From positions 1-61,607 of the forward strand of contig JAAYAM010000017.1 of NCBI GenBank assembly GCA_012719355.1: a DNA stretch of 61,607 nt, read 5' to 3'. The DNA is from Acidobacteriota bacterium (lineage in GTDB: Bacteria; Acidobacteriota; UBA6911). Positions 24,819 to 32,920 of the stretch are shown in pieces; positions within the stretch are counted from its first letter, which is position 1; each line of letters begins with the position of its first letter. The notes beneath the pieces are model-generated. The model had not been told where the DNA came from. It made no database searches and worked only from the letters and a program-made list of their open reading frames with translations. Made by a program: the position numbers and the translations under genes.

Positions 24819-26318
24819 TCACCTGGCGCCGAGCCGCCGGTCGCGGATGGCACGGTAAAGCTCGAGGTAATCCGTTGCGGAGCGGTCCCACGACCAGTCC
24901 TGCGTCATCGCTCGCTTCATCATCTCCTGCCAGGCGTTCCGGTTTGAATACAGCGCAAGCGCCTGTCTCAAAGCGACCATCATTTCAGCTGCGCTGTATC
25001 CGGAGAAACTGAAACCGGTTGCTTTGCCCGACTCCCATGGAATGACGGTATCGGCGAGTCCACCCGTTTTCCTGACGACCGGAATGGTTCCATAGCGGAG
25101 GCTGTAAAGTTGATTAAGGCCGCACGGCTCGAATCGGGACGGCATGAGAAAAATGTCGCAGCCTGCTTCTATCCTGTGTGCCAGCTGATTACTGAAGGTC
25201 AGCTTGGCCGCCACCTTTCGGGGATGCCTTGCTGCCAGATCCTCAAGGAATTCGTGGTATTTCTTCTGCCCCGTCCCGAGTATCACAAGCTGCAGATCCA
25301 GAGCCGTAATTTCGTCGGCGGCTTCCAAAATAAGGTCGAATCCCTTCTGATCGGAAAGTCTGGATACCATGCCGACGAGAGGTACGCGTCGCCGTAAGCG
25401 CGGCAGGCCGACCTGCTTCAGCAGATGATTCTTGCAGGCGGCCTTTCCCGCAAGGTTCCTGACCGAGTAGTGAGCCGGAATCAGCGGGTCTCTCGATGGA
25501 TCCCACTCGCCGTAATCTATTCCGTTGACGATCCCGGTCAAATCGTCTTCCCTGTCCCGCAGGACGCCTTCGAGGCCCATTCCGAATTCCGCACCACTCC
25601 GTATTTCAACCGAGTAGGTCCGGCTGACGGTGTTCACCTTGTCCGAAAGTTCGATTCCCGCCTTCATTGAATTCACCTGGCCCCAGTACTCGAAAGGGGA
25701 CATGGGATAGAAATGGCGCTGGTCGATTTCCGCGTAGTCGAGCGCATCTTTCGAGTACAGTCCCTGATAAGCCAGGTTATGAATTGTGAAAAGGGTTCCG
25801 GTCCGGGAAAAGAAAGGCTTGTGGCGGTGATTCATATCGAGAAGCCCCGGAACCAGGGCGGTATGGGAATCATGACAGTGGAGGATATCGAATGGCTGCC
25901 CGAGTCTTTCAAGCAGTTCAAGCGCGGCTTTCATGAAGAAGATGAAGCGCAGCATGTTGTCCGGGTACCCTTCGCCGGTAGAGGGATCGTCATAGATCCC
26001 TTCGCGGTCGAAGTAGGTGCGGGACCCGATGAGATACACGTCAGTTCCATTCATGCGAGTCTGGTGGATTTCCGCACTTTCGATAGACGGGCCCATCCGG
26101 ACATCAAATCCGTTGACTGCACCGCACGGCCTCGTGTCAAAGGGGCCGCTGAGGGCGGCTCTGTGCCCGGGGATGATCAGGGTCGTCTTGACCCCGCATT
26201 TCTCGAGCGCACGTGGCAGCGCTCCGGCGACGTCGGCAAGTCCCCCCACCTTGGCAAACGGAACCGCTTCGGCGGCAAGCATGACAACATTGGGTTCAGA
26301 CGAGTGCAGCTGGCTCAT
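24819..26318 (-). CDS. glgA: glycogen synthase (ADP-glucose type, GT5)
   Basis: 499 residues, GT-B fold. The ADP-glucose-binding motif KVGGLADVAGALPRAL is at 23-38. The C-terminal domain has GMVSRLSDQKGFDLI near 313 and MPSRFEPCGLNQLYSLRYG near 395, the retaining-site EPCGLNQ loop. Extends alpha-1,4-glucan chains. It follows glgP by 40 bases in the same direction, so synthesis and phosphorolysis are co-transcribed. No glgB or glgC is in the window. Confidence 0.95.
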   Translation of the reverse strand: MSQLHSSEPNVVMLAAEAVPFAKVGGLADVAGALPRALEKCGVKTTLIIPGHRAALSGPFDTRPCGAVNGFDVRMGPSIESAEIHQTRMNGTDVYLIGSRTYFDREGIYDDPSTGEGYPDNMLRFIFFMKAALELLERLGQPFDILHCHDSHTALVPGLLDMNHRHKPFFSRTGTLFTIHNLAYQGLYSKDALDYAEIDQRHFYPMSPFEYWGQVNSMKAGIELSDKVNTVSRTYSVEIRSGAEFGMGLEGVLRDREDDLTGIVNGIDYGEWDPSRDPLIPAHYSVRNLAGKAACKNHLLKQVGLPRLRRRVPLVGMVSRLSDQKGFDLILEAADEITALDLQLVILGTGQKKYHEFLEDLAARHPRKVAAKLTFSNQLAHRIEAGCDIFLMPSRFEPCGLNQLYSLRYGTIPVVRKTGGLADTVIPWESGKATGFSFSGYSAAEMMVALRQALALYSNRNAWQEMMKRAMTQDWSWDRSATDYLELYRAIRDRRLGAR

Positions 26319-26358
26319 GACGAAGATCTCCCTCGACGCACGTACAGATCCGGAATTT

Positions 26359-28524
26359 TCATTTGTCTTTTTCGATGCTCGAAACCTGGTGTGTTCCCGG
26401 CAGATAATACTTGAGCACGTACTCCTGCACCATCCGCCAGGTCGTGAACTTCGGCAGCATGGTGGCCATCGACCGGCGTATCATCGAAATCCAGTTATGG
26501 GGAATGCCCCGTTCATCCCTGTCATAGAAGCAGGGAATGACGCGCTCGCTGAGGACCTTCATGAGATTGATATTGTCGATCCGGTCCTGCTCCGCCACCG
26601 ATGACGGCCGGCTGTCATCTCCGATCGCGAACCCGTTCGTACCGTCATATGCTTCGCGCCACCAGCCGTCGAGTATGCTCAGGTTCAGGCCGCCATTGCA
26701 AATGACCTTCTGTCCGCTGGTGCCGGACGCTTCCAGCGGCCGTCTCGGATTGTTCAGCCAGACGTCGCAGCCGGAAACCATCTGGCGGGCTATATGGACA
26801 TCGTAGTTCTCGATGAACACCAGCCGCCCTCTCAATTCGCTGTATTTGCTGAGGTGCAGTATCTTCTGGATCCCGCGCTTCCCTTCACTGTCGGCCGGGT
26901 GGGCTTTCCCGGAGAAGATGAACTGCACCGGCCGCACAGGGTCCGTAGCCAGCCTGACGATGGTGTCGTAGTCTTCGAAGACCAGGGGAGCACGCTTGTA
27001 CGTGGCGAAACGCCGGGCGAACCCGATGGTGAGCGCATCGGGATTGAGCAGCCGATCCATTGAGGTGATATCGCCGAACGTCATGTTTCGAATCCAGAAA
27101 CGGCGCCGCGTGAACTCGATCAGGGCCCGCCGCAGCCGGTACCTTAGAGCCCATATCTCTTCGTCGGTGACGAATTCGGGGTCGAGCATCCGCTCCCAGA
27201 AAGACGGAGAATGGATATCCCGGTCCCAATGCGGCCCGAGTTTGTTCCTCCAGAAGCTGCGCACTGGACCTTTCATCCATCCCATCAGGTGAATGCCGTT
27301 GGTGATGTGACCGATCGGGACCTCATCCACCGGCCTGTCAGGGTAAAGCACATGCCACATATTTCTGCTGACCTGCCCGTGCAGTTCGCTGACGGCATTG
27401 GCGGCGCGGGAGGTCTTCAGCGCCAGCACGGTCATGCAGAACGGCTCCTGATCGTTGCTGGGATCGACCCGTCCCAGAGCCATCAGATCTTCGAAAGAAG
27501 GAGTGACCTGGGGCTGGAAACGCTGCAGCGCGTACTTGACCAGATCAGGACTGAACCGGTCGTGCCCCGCCTCGACAGGCGTGTGGGTGGTGAAGACGCA
27601 TTGCCGCTTCGTGCGGGCAAGAGCCTCCTGGAAACTCAATCCCGCGGCAAGCTTTTCTCTGATCAGCTCGAGTGCCAGGAAAGCCACATGACCTTCATTC
27701 ATGTGATACAGGGAAGGCTCGACCTTGAGGACGCGCAGGAGGCGCACGCCTCCGACGCCAAGGAGCATTTCCTGCATAATTCTGGTTGAAGTGTCTCCAC
27801 CGTAGACATGCAGAGTCAGATCGCGGTGGAACTGCTCGTTCTCCGGCCGATTGGCGTCCAGCAGGTAAACCGGGCAGCGCCCGACATTCACTCTCCAGGC
27901 CTGGAAATAGATCTCGGAGAGGTTGACCTCCACCTGGCAAACCAGCCGTTCACCCGATTCGTCGAGCACCGGATCGAGAGGCAATGAAGCCGGACGAAGC
28001 GGCGTGTAGTACTCGGTCTGCCAGTTCTCCCGGCTGATCATCTGCTGGAAATACCCTTCGCGATAGAAGAGGCTGATTCCGACGAGGCCTAGTCCGAGAT
28101 CGCTGGCTGAACGTGCATGGTCGCCTGAGAGAATTCCGAGTCCGCCGGCTGAAATAGGCAGTGTCTCATGAAAACCGTACTCCGCAGTGAAGTACGCCAC
28201 GGGTCTGGAGATCAGCTGTTGCGCGTGATGACCTGCCCATGTGTCTTTCTGGCTCATGTAGTTTTCGAAGGCCGAAATGACACCACGAACGCGACGGGCA
28301 AAGACAGGATCCTGCAGACGGGTTCGCAACTCGTACTCCGAAATGTCCTGCAGGACTGCTACCGCATTGTGATAGAGATCCTGCCATCCGCGGGGTGAAA
28401 GCTCCTGAAATATCTCCTGACTCTCCTGATGCCAGGTCCACCAGAGATTCCTGGCAAGACGCTTTAGCTTGTCAAGCAGGTCAGCAGTCTCATCCTCGTA
28501 GCCGTATGGATTTGTAACTAGAAT
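26359..28524 (-). CDS. glgP: alpha-glucan/glycogen phosphorylase, start codon unclear
   Basis: Releases glucose 1-phosphate from glucan. The PLP lysine lies in EASGTSGQKVICNGG; other family blocks are YFTAEYGFHETLPISAGGLG and HMNEGHVAFLALE. ORF callers would start at TTG 28329 (656 aa), but in-frame codons upstream encode LARNLWWTWHQESQEIF, the conserved N terminus of this family. That frame is open to a TGA at 28549-28551, yet contains no ATG, GTG or TTG before the motif. I therefore place the start near ATT 28524 (721 aa), which has a GGGGGG run eight bases upstream. CTG 28539 or a sequencing error is possible. Operon with glgA. Confidence 0.88.
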   Translation of the reverse strand: MLVTNPYGYEDETADLLDKLKRLARNLWWTWHQESQEIFQELSPRGWQDLYHNAVAVLQDISEYELRTRLQDPVFARRVRGVISAFENYMSQKDTWAGHHAQQLISRPVAYFTAEYGFHETLPISAGGLGILSGDHARSASDLGLGLVGISLFYREGYFQQMISRENWQTEYYTPLRPASLPLDPVLDESGERLVCQVEVNLSEIYFQAWRVNVGRCPVYLLDANRPENEQFHRDLTLHVYGGDTSTRIMQEMLLGVGGVRLLRVLKVEPSLYHMNEGHVAFLALELIREKLAAGLSFQEALARTKRQCVFTTHTPVEAGHDRFSPDLVKYALQRFQPQVTPSFEDLMALGRVDPSNDQEPFCMTVLALKTSRAANAVSELHGQVSRNMWHVLYPDRPVDEVPIGHITNGIHLMGWMKGPVRSFWRNKLGPHWDRDIHSPSFWERMLDPEFVTDEEIWALRYRLRRALIEFTRRRFWIRNMTFGDITSMDRLLNPDALTIGFARRFATYKRAPLVFEDYDTIVRLATDPVRPVQFIFSGKAHPADSEGKRGIQKILHLSKYSELRGRLVFIENYDVHIARQMVSGCDVWLNNPRRPLEASGTSGQKVICNGGLNLSILDGWWREAYDGTNGFAIGDDSRPSSVAEQDRIDNINLMKVLSERVIPCFYDRDERGIPHNWISMIRRSMATMLPKFTTWRMVQEYVLKYYLPGTHQVSSIEKDK

Positions 28525-28565
28525 AGTAGTGCCCCCCAGTCTGATGTATCAAGGTCTACCCGAAT

Positions 28566-28587
28566 TGTCGGATTCGTGATCCCGACA
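28566..28587. repeat. inverted repeat TGTCGG-N10-CCGACA between glgP and HU
   Basis: Six-base arms spaced by ten bases in the glgP/HU divergent promoter region. The spacing would suit a dimeric regulator on one DNA face. Short enough to arise by chance. Confidence 0.3.
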
Positions 28588-28600
28588 TTTATCTCTCGTG

Positions 28601-28625
28601 TGTTATTCAAGCACCCAGAATAACA
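28601..28625. repeat. inverted repeat TGTTATTC-N9-GAATAACA, candidate operator
   Basis: Perfect eight-base arms around nine bases, in the divergent region between glgP and the HU gene and about 70 bases upstream of the HU -35 box. It has no T run and looks more like a protein-binding site than a terminator. Confidence 0.4.
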
Positions 28626-28694
28626 AATTTGAAGGCCCGCCTTCCAGTTTCGACGCGCAGGCGCGGCTTCGCGGCTTCCAAAGATCCTTTTCGC

Positions 28695-28723
28695 TTGACT
28701 CATGCGGGCGCGGGTGCTATTAC
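28695..28723 (+). promoter_or_regulatory. sigma70 promoter of the HU gene
   Basis: TTGACT, 17-base spacer, TATTAC, with transcription expected near 28730 and the HU TTG start at 28771. Confidence 0.6.
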
Positions 28724-28770
28724 TCGGCCGATTTTCCCCACAAACTAATGGCGCAGAAAGGGGTGACTCC

Positions 28771-29043
28771 TTGAACAAGGGTGATCTTGTAGGAAAAATT
28801 GCTAAAGATACAGGCCTTACTAAGCCCCAGGCAGAGGCAGCGTTCAACTCGTTGATCCGGGGAGTAACAGCTTCTCTGAAGAAGGGGCAGAAGGTCACTA
28901 TCGTGGGCTTCGGCACCTTCTCGGTAGCCAAAAGAAAAGCCCGCATCGGCCGCAATCCTCAGACGGGCGATCCGATCAAAATCGCCGCCCATAAGGTACC
29001 GAAGTTTTCATCTGGAAGCGAATTGAAGAAGGCGGTCAGATAA
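28771..29043 (+). CDS. HU-family DNA-binding protein
   Basis: 90 residues from TTG 28771, the exact HU length, with AAAGGGGTGA upstream; the longer frame from 28702 starts inside the promoter. Family signature GFGTFSVAKRKARIGRNPQTG spans about 46-66 and the beta-arm ends GDPIKIAAHKVPKFSSG. Forms a dimer that bends DNA and compacts the nucleoid. HU and IHF subunits are hard to separate from sequence alone; the absence of an IHF partner nearby favours HU. Confidence 0.93.
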   Translation: MNKGDLVGKIAKDTGLTKPQAEAAFNSLIRGVTASLKKGQKVTIVGFGTFSVAKRKARIGRNPQTGDPIKIAAHKVPKFSSGSELKKAVR

Positions 29044-29045
29044 GA

Positions 29046-29084
29046 AATCCCGCGGCGGAATCATCCGGGTCCCGCCGCGGGATT
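29046..29084. terminator. bidirectional hairpin between HU and rpoD
   Basis: AATCCCGCGGCGG (29046-29058) pairs perfectly over 13 bases with CCGCCGCGGGATT (29072-29084), loop 13. It lies between the stop codons of convergent genes. T tracts are short on both sides, so termination is likely but not textbook. Confidence 0.65.
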
Positions 29085-29099
29085 CTGGCGCAATGGCAA

Positions 29100-30686
29100 C
29101 TAATTCTTGCCCACGAAGTCTGCGAATTCACGCAGTTTGTTGGAACGGTACGGACTGCGCAGCTTCAGAAGAGCCTTCTCTTCGATCTGGCGTATCCGCT
29201 CTCTCGTTACCTGGAATATCTCTCCGACTTCCTGCAGAGTATACTCCTTCCCCGTCTCATTGAGACCGTAGCGCATTCTGACGATCTCCTGTTCCCGGGG
29301 AGACAGCGACTGCAGCGCCGAGTTGGTCACTTCCCGAAGATTGTGTTTCATGACATCTTCGTCGGGAGACACTGCATTCTTGTCTTCGATGAACTTGTTG
29401 AGCACGGCATCCTTGTTATCCGCGATACTGGCTTCGAGAGATATGGGCTCCTGGGCCGCCTTCAGGATCTGTGTCACTTTGGCGACAGGGGTCTTGAGTT
29501 CTTTAGCCAGCTCATGCACTGAAGGTTCTCTCCCCATTCGCTTGGTGAGTTCGTTGGCGACCTTCAGAACGCGGTTCATGGCTTCGACCATGTGGACAGG
29601 AATCCGGATCGTCCTCCCCTGATCGGCGATTGCGCGTGTGATACTCTGGCGGATCCACCAGGTCGCGTATGTCGAGAACTTGTGACCAAGGCGATAGTTG
29701 AACTTGTCGACGGCCTTCATCAGACCGATGTTCCCTTCCTGCACAAGATCGAGCAGATCCAGCCCCGGATAGGAGTAGTTTTTCGCGATGCTGAGCACCA
29801 GCCGGAGATTCGATCTGACAAACTGATCTTTCGCATGCAGCATCTCCGCCTTGTTCTCGCTGATCAGCGCGAGAATCTTGCGCAACTCATCTATATTGGT
29901 GAGGTACTGCGACTCCAGTTCCGCAAGCCGCGCCCGCACCTCTCGCAGAGCCTTCTGGTCCCCACGCTGGGACATCGATTTGACCGCCGCCTGAGCCGAC
30001 TCCATCTGGTGCAAGACCTCTTCAACGCTCCCAACCAGCGTGTTTATCTGGTTCTCGGAAAAATCGAACTTCTGAAGCGAGTTGAAGATCGCTTCGCGGT
30101 TGCTCTTAATTTTGTTGAGATCCTTGGCAGTCTTGCCTTCGCGTGATCTTGTCCGTTTCAGATCCCCTCTTGCCTCACGGTATTTCGCCTCGAGTTTCTC
30201 CAGACGCGTGATGATCCTCCGGATCTGGCGCATCCTCGCCCGGGTGCGCTCCTCGAGCGAAGCCTCGCTTTCAGATTCACGCTTCTCATCAAACTGCGGC
30301 ACCGGCGCCTGAGCCCCTGCAGGCTGCAGTTCGTCTGCCATTTCCATCACCTTGTAGGTGTTGATTGTCGTCAGGGAGAGAAGGCGCAGGGTGTTCAGCT
30401 TGGCCGACTCGATCTTCTTCGCGAGGTACACTTCCTGCTCGCGCGTGAGCAAAGGTATCTTGCTCATGCTTCTGTAGTAGATATAGAGCGGGTCCGCCGA
30501 AGCAGTCGCCTCATCTCCTTTCCCAACCGGTTTGTTCTCGTTGGGAACGCGGTCAAATCGGACCCTGTCAACATAGTTGGCTCGCGTCAGCCGCGGAAAT
30601 GCCTCGGAAGCACCGAATTCATCGTCCAGGTCGATGGAATCATATTCGGTTTCTTCCAAAACATCATCTCGTTCTAATTCGATCAT
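29100..30686 (-). CDS. rpoD: RNA polymerase primary sigma factor (sigma70, RpoD)
   Basis: 528 residues. Region 1.2 begins DPLYIYYRSMSKIPLLTREQE (about 66), followed by a helical non-conserved region (about 100-285) and region 2 (VRSNLRLVLSIAKNY, then the DNA-melting FSTYATWWIRQSITRAI). Region 3 contains HMVEAMNR and region 4 has REQEIVRMRYGLNETG and VTRERIRQIEEKALLKLR. The N terminus before region 1.2 is only about 65 acidic residues with no clear region 1.1. It directs housekeeping transcription; promoters of the TTGACT-17-TANNAT type in this window agree. Confidence 0.96.
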   Translation of the reverse strand: MIELERDDVLEETEYDSIDLDDEFGASEAFPRLTRANYVDRVRFDRVPNENKPVGKGDEATASADPLYIYYRSMSKIPLLTREQEVYLAKKIESAKLNTLRLLSLTTINTYKVMEMADELQPAGAQAPVPQFDEKRESESEASLEERTRARMRQIRRIITRLEKLEAKYREARGDLKRTRSREGKTAKDLNKIKSNREAIFNSLQKFDFSENQINTLVGSVEEVLHQMESAQAAVKSMSQRGDQKALREVRARLAELESQYLTNIDELRKILALISENKAEMLHAKDQFVRSNLRLVLSIAKNYSYPGLDLLDLVQEGNIGLMKAVDKFNYRLGHKFSTYATWWIRQSITRAIADQGRTIRIPVHMVEAMNRVLKVANELTKRMGREPSVHELAKELKTPVAKVTQILKAAQEPISLEASIADNKDAVLNKFIEDKNAVSPDEDVMKHNLREVTNSALQSLSPREQEIVRMRYGLNETGKEYTLQEVGEIFQVTRERIRQIEEKALLKLRSPYRSNKLREFADFVGKN

Positions 30687-31170
30687 AGTTACTGATATCC
30701 TTTAAGGAGAATTTCGCCGATAACTCCCTTTTGCAGCTAAACCTTTCTTGTATTATGACTTAAGGGTGCTTCGTACTTTATGGTCCCGACCCTCTCACAC
30801 CCGAGAGCAGTTACATCTTTTATAGATAGTCGTACCCTAAAATAGTTTCAGCTGGCGGGAATAAATTGTGGGCTCGGTTGCCACCTCGTTGTTATTTGGT
30901 TGGAACATCTCATAACACTCGGTACTACGGAAGAGCGTTGTTTTCGTTCCGCTTTTATTTATAGCATCCCGGGAACATTTTTCGCAACGGGATTATGGTT
31001 TTCGCGTATGATTTTCTCTTGGTAAACCATGCAATTAGCGGGACCATAGGGAGTCGGGGTTCGGCTAGAAACTTAGTAGATGAATTGAGCGGGTCGTTTG
31101 ACTGGCCGGCAGATTTTCACTAATATAAAGGATTTCCAACTTCCGTTTTCAGTACCAGTTCCAGGGAGGA
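30687..31170. other. 484-base divergent gap between rpoD and the ABC operon
   Basis: Noticeably more AT-rich than the flanking genes and without any credible reading frame. It must hold the rpoD promoter, for which only weak candidates are seen (CATAAT/TAATAC on the minus strand near 30755-30765), and contains the well-formed ABC-operon promoter at 31098-31126. No RNA gene or repeat is recognised in the rest. Confidence 0.5.
31098..31126 (+). promoter_or_regulatory. sigma70 promoter of the GldA/F/G-type ABC operon
   Basis: TTGACT, 17-base spacer, TAATAT; start of transcription expected near 31133, about 40 bases before the first gene. Confidence 0.65.
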
Positions 31171-31176
31171 ATGGGT

Positions 31177-32112
31177 GTGATCGAAGTAGAACATGTCAGC
31201 AAGGTCTATAACGGCCGACGAGCCGTGGACGATATCTCGTTCCGGGTTGAAAAGGGAGAGGTCCTGGGATTCCTAGGACCCAACGGAGCGGGAAAGACCA
31301 CCACCATGCGGATACTCACCTGCTACATGCCTTCGACTGAGGGTACTGCCAGGATAGCGGGTTATGACGTCTTTGAGGACAGCATCGAAGTGCGCAGGCG
31401 GATCGGCTATCTCCCTGAGAATCCTCCGCTGTACATGGAAATGACGGTCGAGTCGTACCTCGATTTCGTGGCCAGAATCAAAGGGGTTCGTCCGCGTCAG
31501 CGTAAGAGTCAGGTGAATGACGTCATCGAAAAATGCAACCTGGGAGACGTGCGGAGCCGAATAACCGGAAAGCTCTCCAAGGGATACAAGCAACGGGTCG
31601 GCCTCGCCCAAGCGCTCCTCAATAATCCCGAAGTGCTGATCCTCGACGAGCCCACACTCGGTCTCGATCCCAAGCAGATTTACGATATCCGTACGCTTAT
31701 CAAGGGACTCGCCGAAAACCACACCGTGATCCTTTCGACCCACATTCTTCCGGAAGTCAGCATGACCTGCAACCGGGTTGTCATCATCAACAAGGGGAAG
31801 GTTGTGGCAATGGACACCCCCGACGGTCTGGCCCGGCAAATGGCCGGTGCCGAGCGGGTCTCGCTGACCGTCGAAGGGCCGGCGGACGTTGTCCGGGACA
31901 AGCTGGCGTCGATTGACGGTGTACTGAACGTCCAGGCGAGTGACCCTGCGACCGAAACGTCGACAACTTACACGGTCGAATGCAAACTCGGCTCCGATCT
32001 CCGCAGCACGCTGGCCGCAGCGGTGGTAACGCAAGGTTGGGGGCTGCTCGATCTCCACGGGGTTTCGATGAGTCTCGAAGATGTGTTCATCAACCTAATT
32101 ACAAAGGAATGA
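31177..32112 (+). CDS. ABC transporter ATP-binding protein (GldA-type)
   Basis: 311 residues. Walker A GPNGAGKTTT near 34, Q-loop region GYLPENPPLY near 83, signature LSKGYKQRVGLAQAL near 133, Walker B EVLILDEPTLGLD near 153, and the switch His in STHILPEV. GTG 31177 is preferred because GGAGGA ends six bases before it; ATG 31171 abuts that site with no spacing. The C-terminal about 90 residues form the extension common in GldA/NatA-like ABC-2 exporters. First gene of a four-gene operon with permease, GldG-like and DUF4340 proteins. Confidence 0.9.
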   Translation: MIEVEHVSKVYNGRRAVDDISFRVEKGEVLGFLGPNGAGKTTTMRILTCYMPSTEGTARIAGYDVFEDSIEVRRRIGYLPENPPLYMEMTVESYLDFVARIKGVRPRQRKSQVNDVIEKCNLGDVRSRITGKLSKGYKQRVGLAQALLNNPEVLILDEPTLGLDPKQIYDIRTLIKGLAENHTVILSTHILPEVSMTCNRVVIINKGKVVAMDTPDGLARQMAGAERVSLTVEGPADVVRDKLASIDGVLNVQASDPATETSTTYTVECKLGSDLRSTLAAAVVTQGWGLLDLHGVSMSLEDVFINLITKE

Positions 32113-32152
32113 TCCAGGCCGGTTCCGGCTGCTGTCAACAAGAGGGTCCGCT

Positions 32153-32920
32153 ATGCAAAACATTCTGGCAATCTGGCAGCGCGAGATGAAAAGCTACTTT
32201 GTCTCGCCGGTTGCCTATGTGGTATTGACGATTTTTCTGTTCCTTTGCGGGTTGTTTTTCTTCGGAGGTCTCGCCCAGCTCGTCCAGATCAGCATATCCC
32301 AGGCGCAGATGGGCGGCCAGATCCCTATCGACGTGCCGAGAGAAGTAACCTCCTATCTGTTCCGGACGATGGCCTTGATCCTGCTGTTCCTGGTTCCGAT
32401 GCTTACCATGGGGCTTTTCTCCGAAGAGAAAAAGCGGGGAACGATAGAGCTGCTGCTCACCACGCCAGTCGGCAACTCCCAGGCTCTCGCCGGAAAATAT
32501 CTGGCAAGTCTCACATTCCTGGTAGTTCTGTTTGCCGCCAGCGCAATCACGATACTGCCGCTTTTTGTGTACAGCCAGCCCGACTGGAAACCGATACTGT
32601 CCGGCTATTTTGGAATGTTCCTTTACGGCGCCGCACTGCTGGCGCTCGGCCTGTTTATCTCCACCCTGACCGAAAACCAGATTATCGCGGTCTTCATCAC
32701 GTTTGGCGTGAGCCTCGTGCTGTGGGTCATTGCACTGGCGGGGGAGTGGGCCGTCGGGAGTGCCAGGAGCATCATCGAGTATCTCTCGGTAATCGGACAT
32801 CTTGATGATTTCATAAAAGGGGTAATAGATACCTCGCACATCATTTACTACGTCACCTTTGCGTTCGTCGGACTTTTTCTGGCATATCGTTCACTCGAGT
32901 CAATGCGGTGGAAGGGCTAA
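32153..32920 (+). CDS. ABC-2 type permease (GldF-type)
   Basis: 255 residues with six predicted membrane helices and the family start LAIWQREMKSYFVSPVAYVVL. The cytosolic loop MGLFSEEKKRGTIELLLTTPV is the ABC-2 permease signature (about 85-105). It pairs with the upstream ATPase. The stop codon overlaps the next start as TAATG. In Bacteroidetes GldAFG is linked to gliding, but relatives are widespread in non-gliding bacteria, so an export role of unknown substrate is the safer statement. Confidence 0.88.
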   Translation: MQNILAIWQREMKSYFVSPVAYVVLTIFLFLCGLFFFGGLAQLVQISISQAQMGGQIPIDVPREVTSYLFRTMALILLFLVPMLTMGLFSEEKKRGTIELLLTTPVGNSQALAGKYLASLTFLVVLFAASAITILPLFVYSQPDWKPILSGYFGMFLYGAALLALGLFISTLTENQIIAVFITFGVSLVLWVIALAGEWAVGSARSIIEYLSVIGHLDDFIKGVIDTSHIIYYVTFAFVGLFLAYRSLESMRWKG

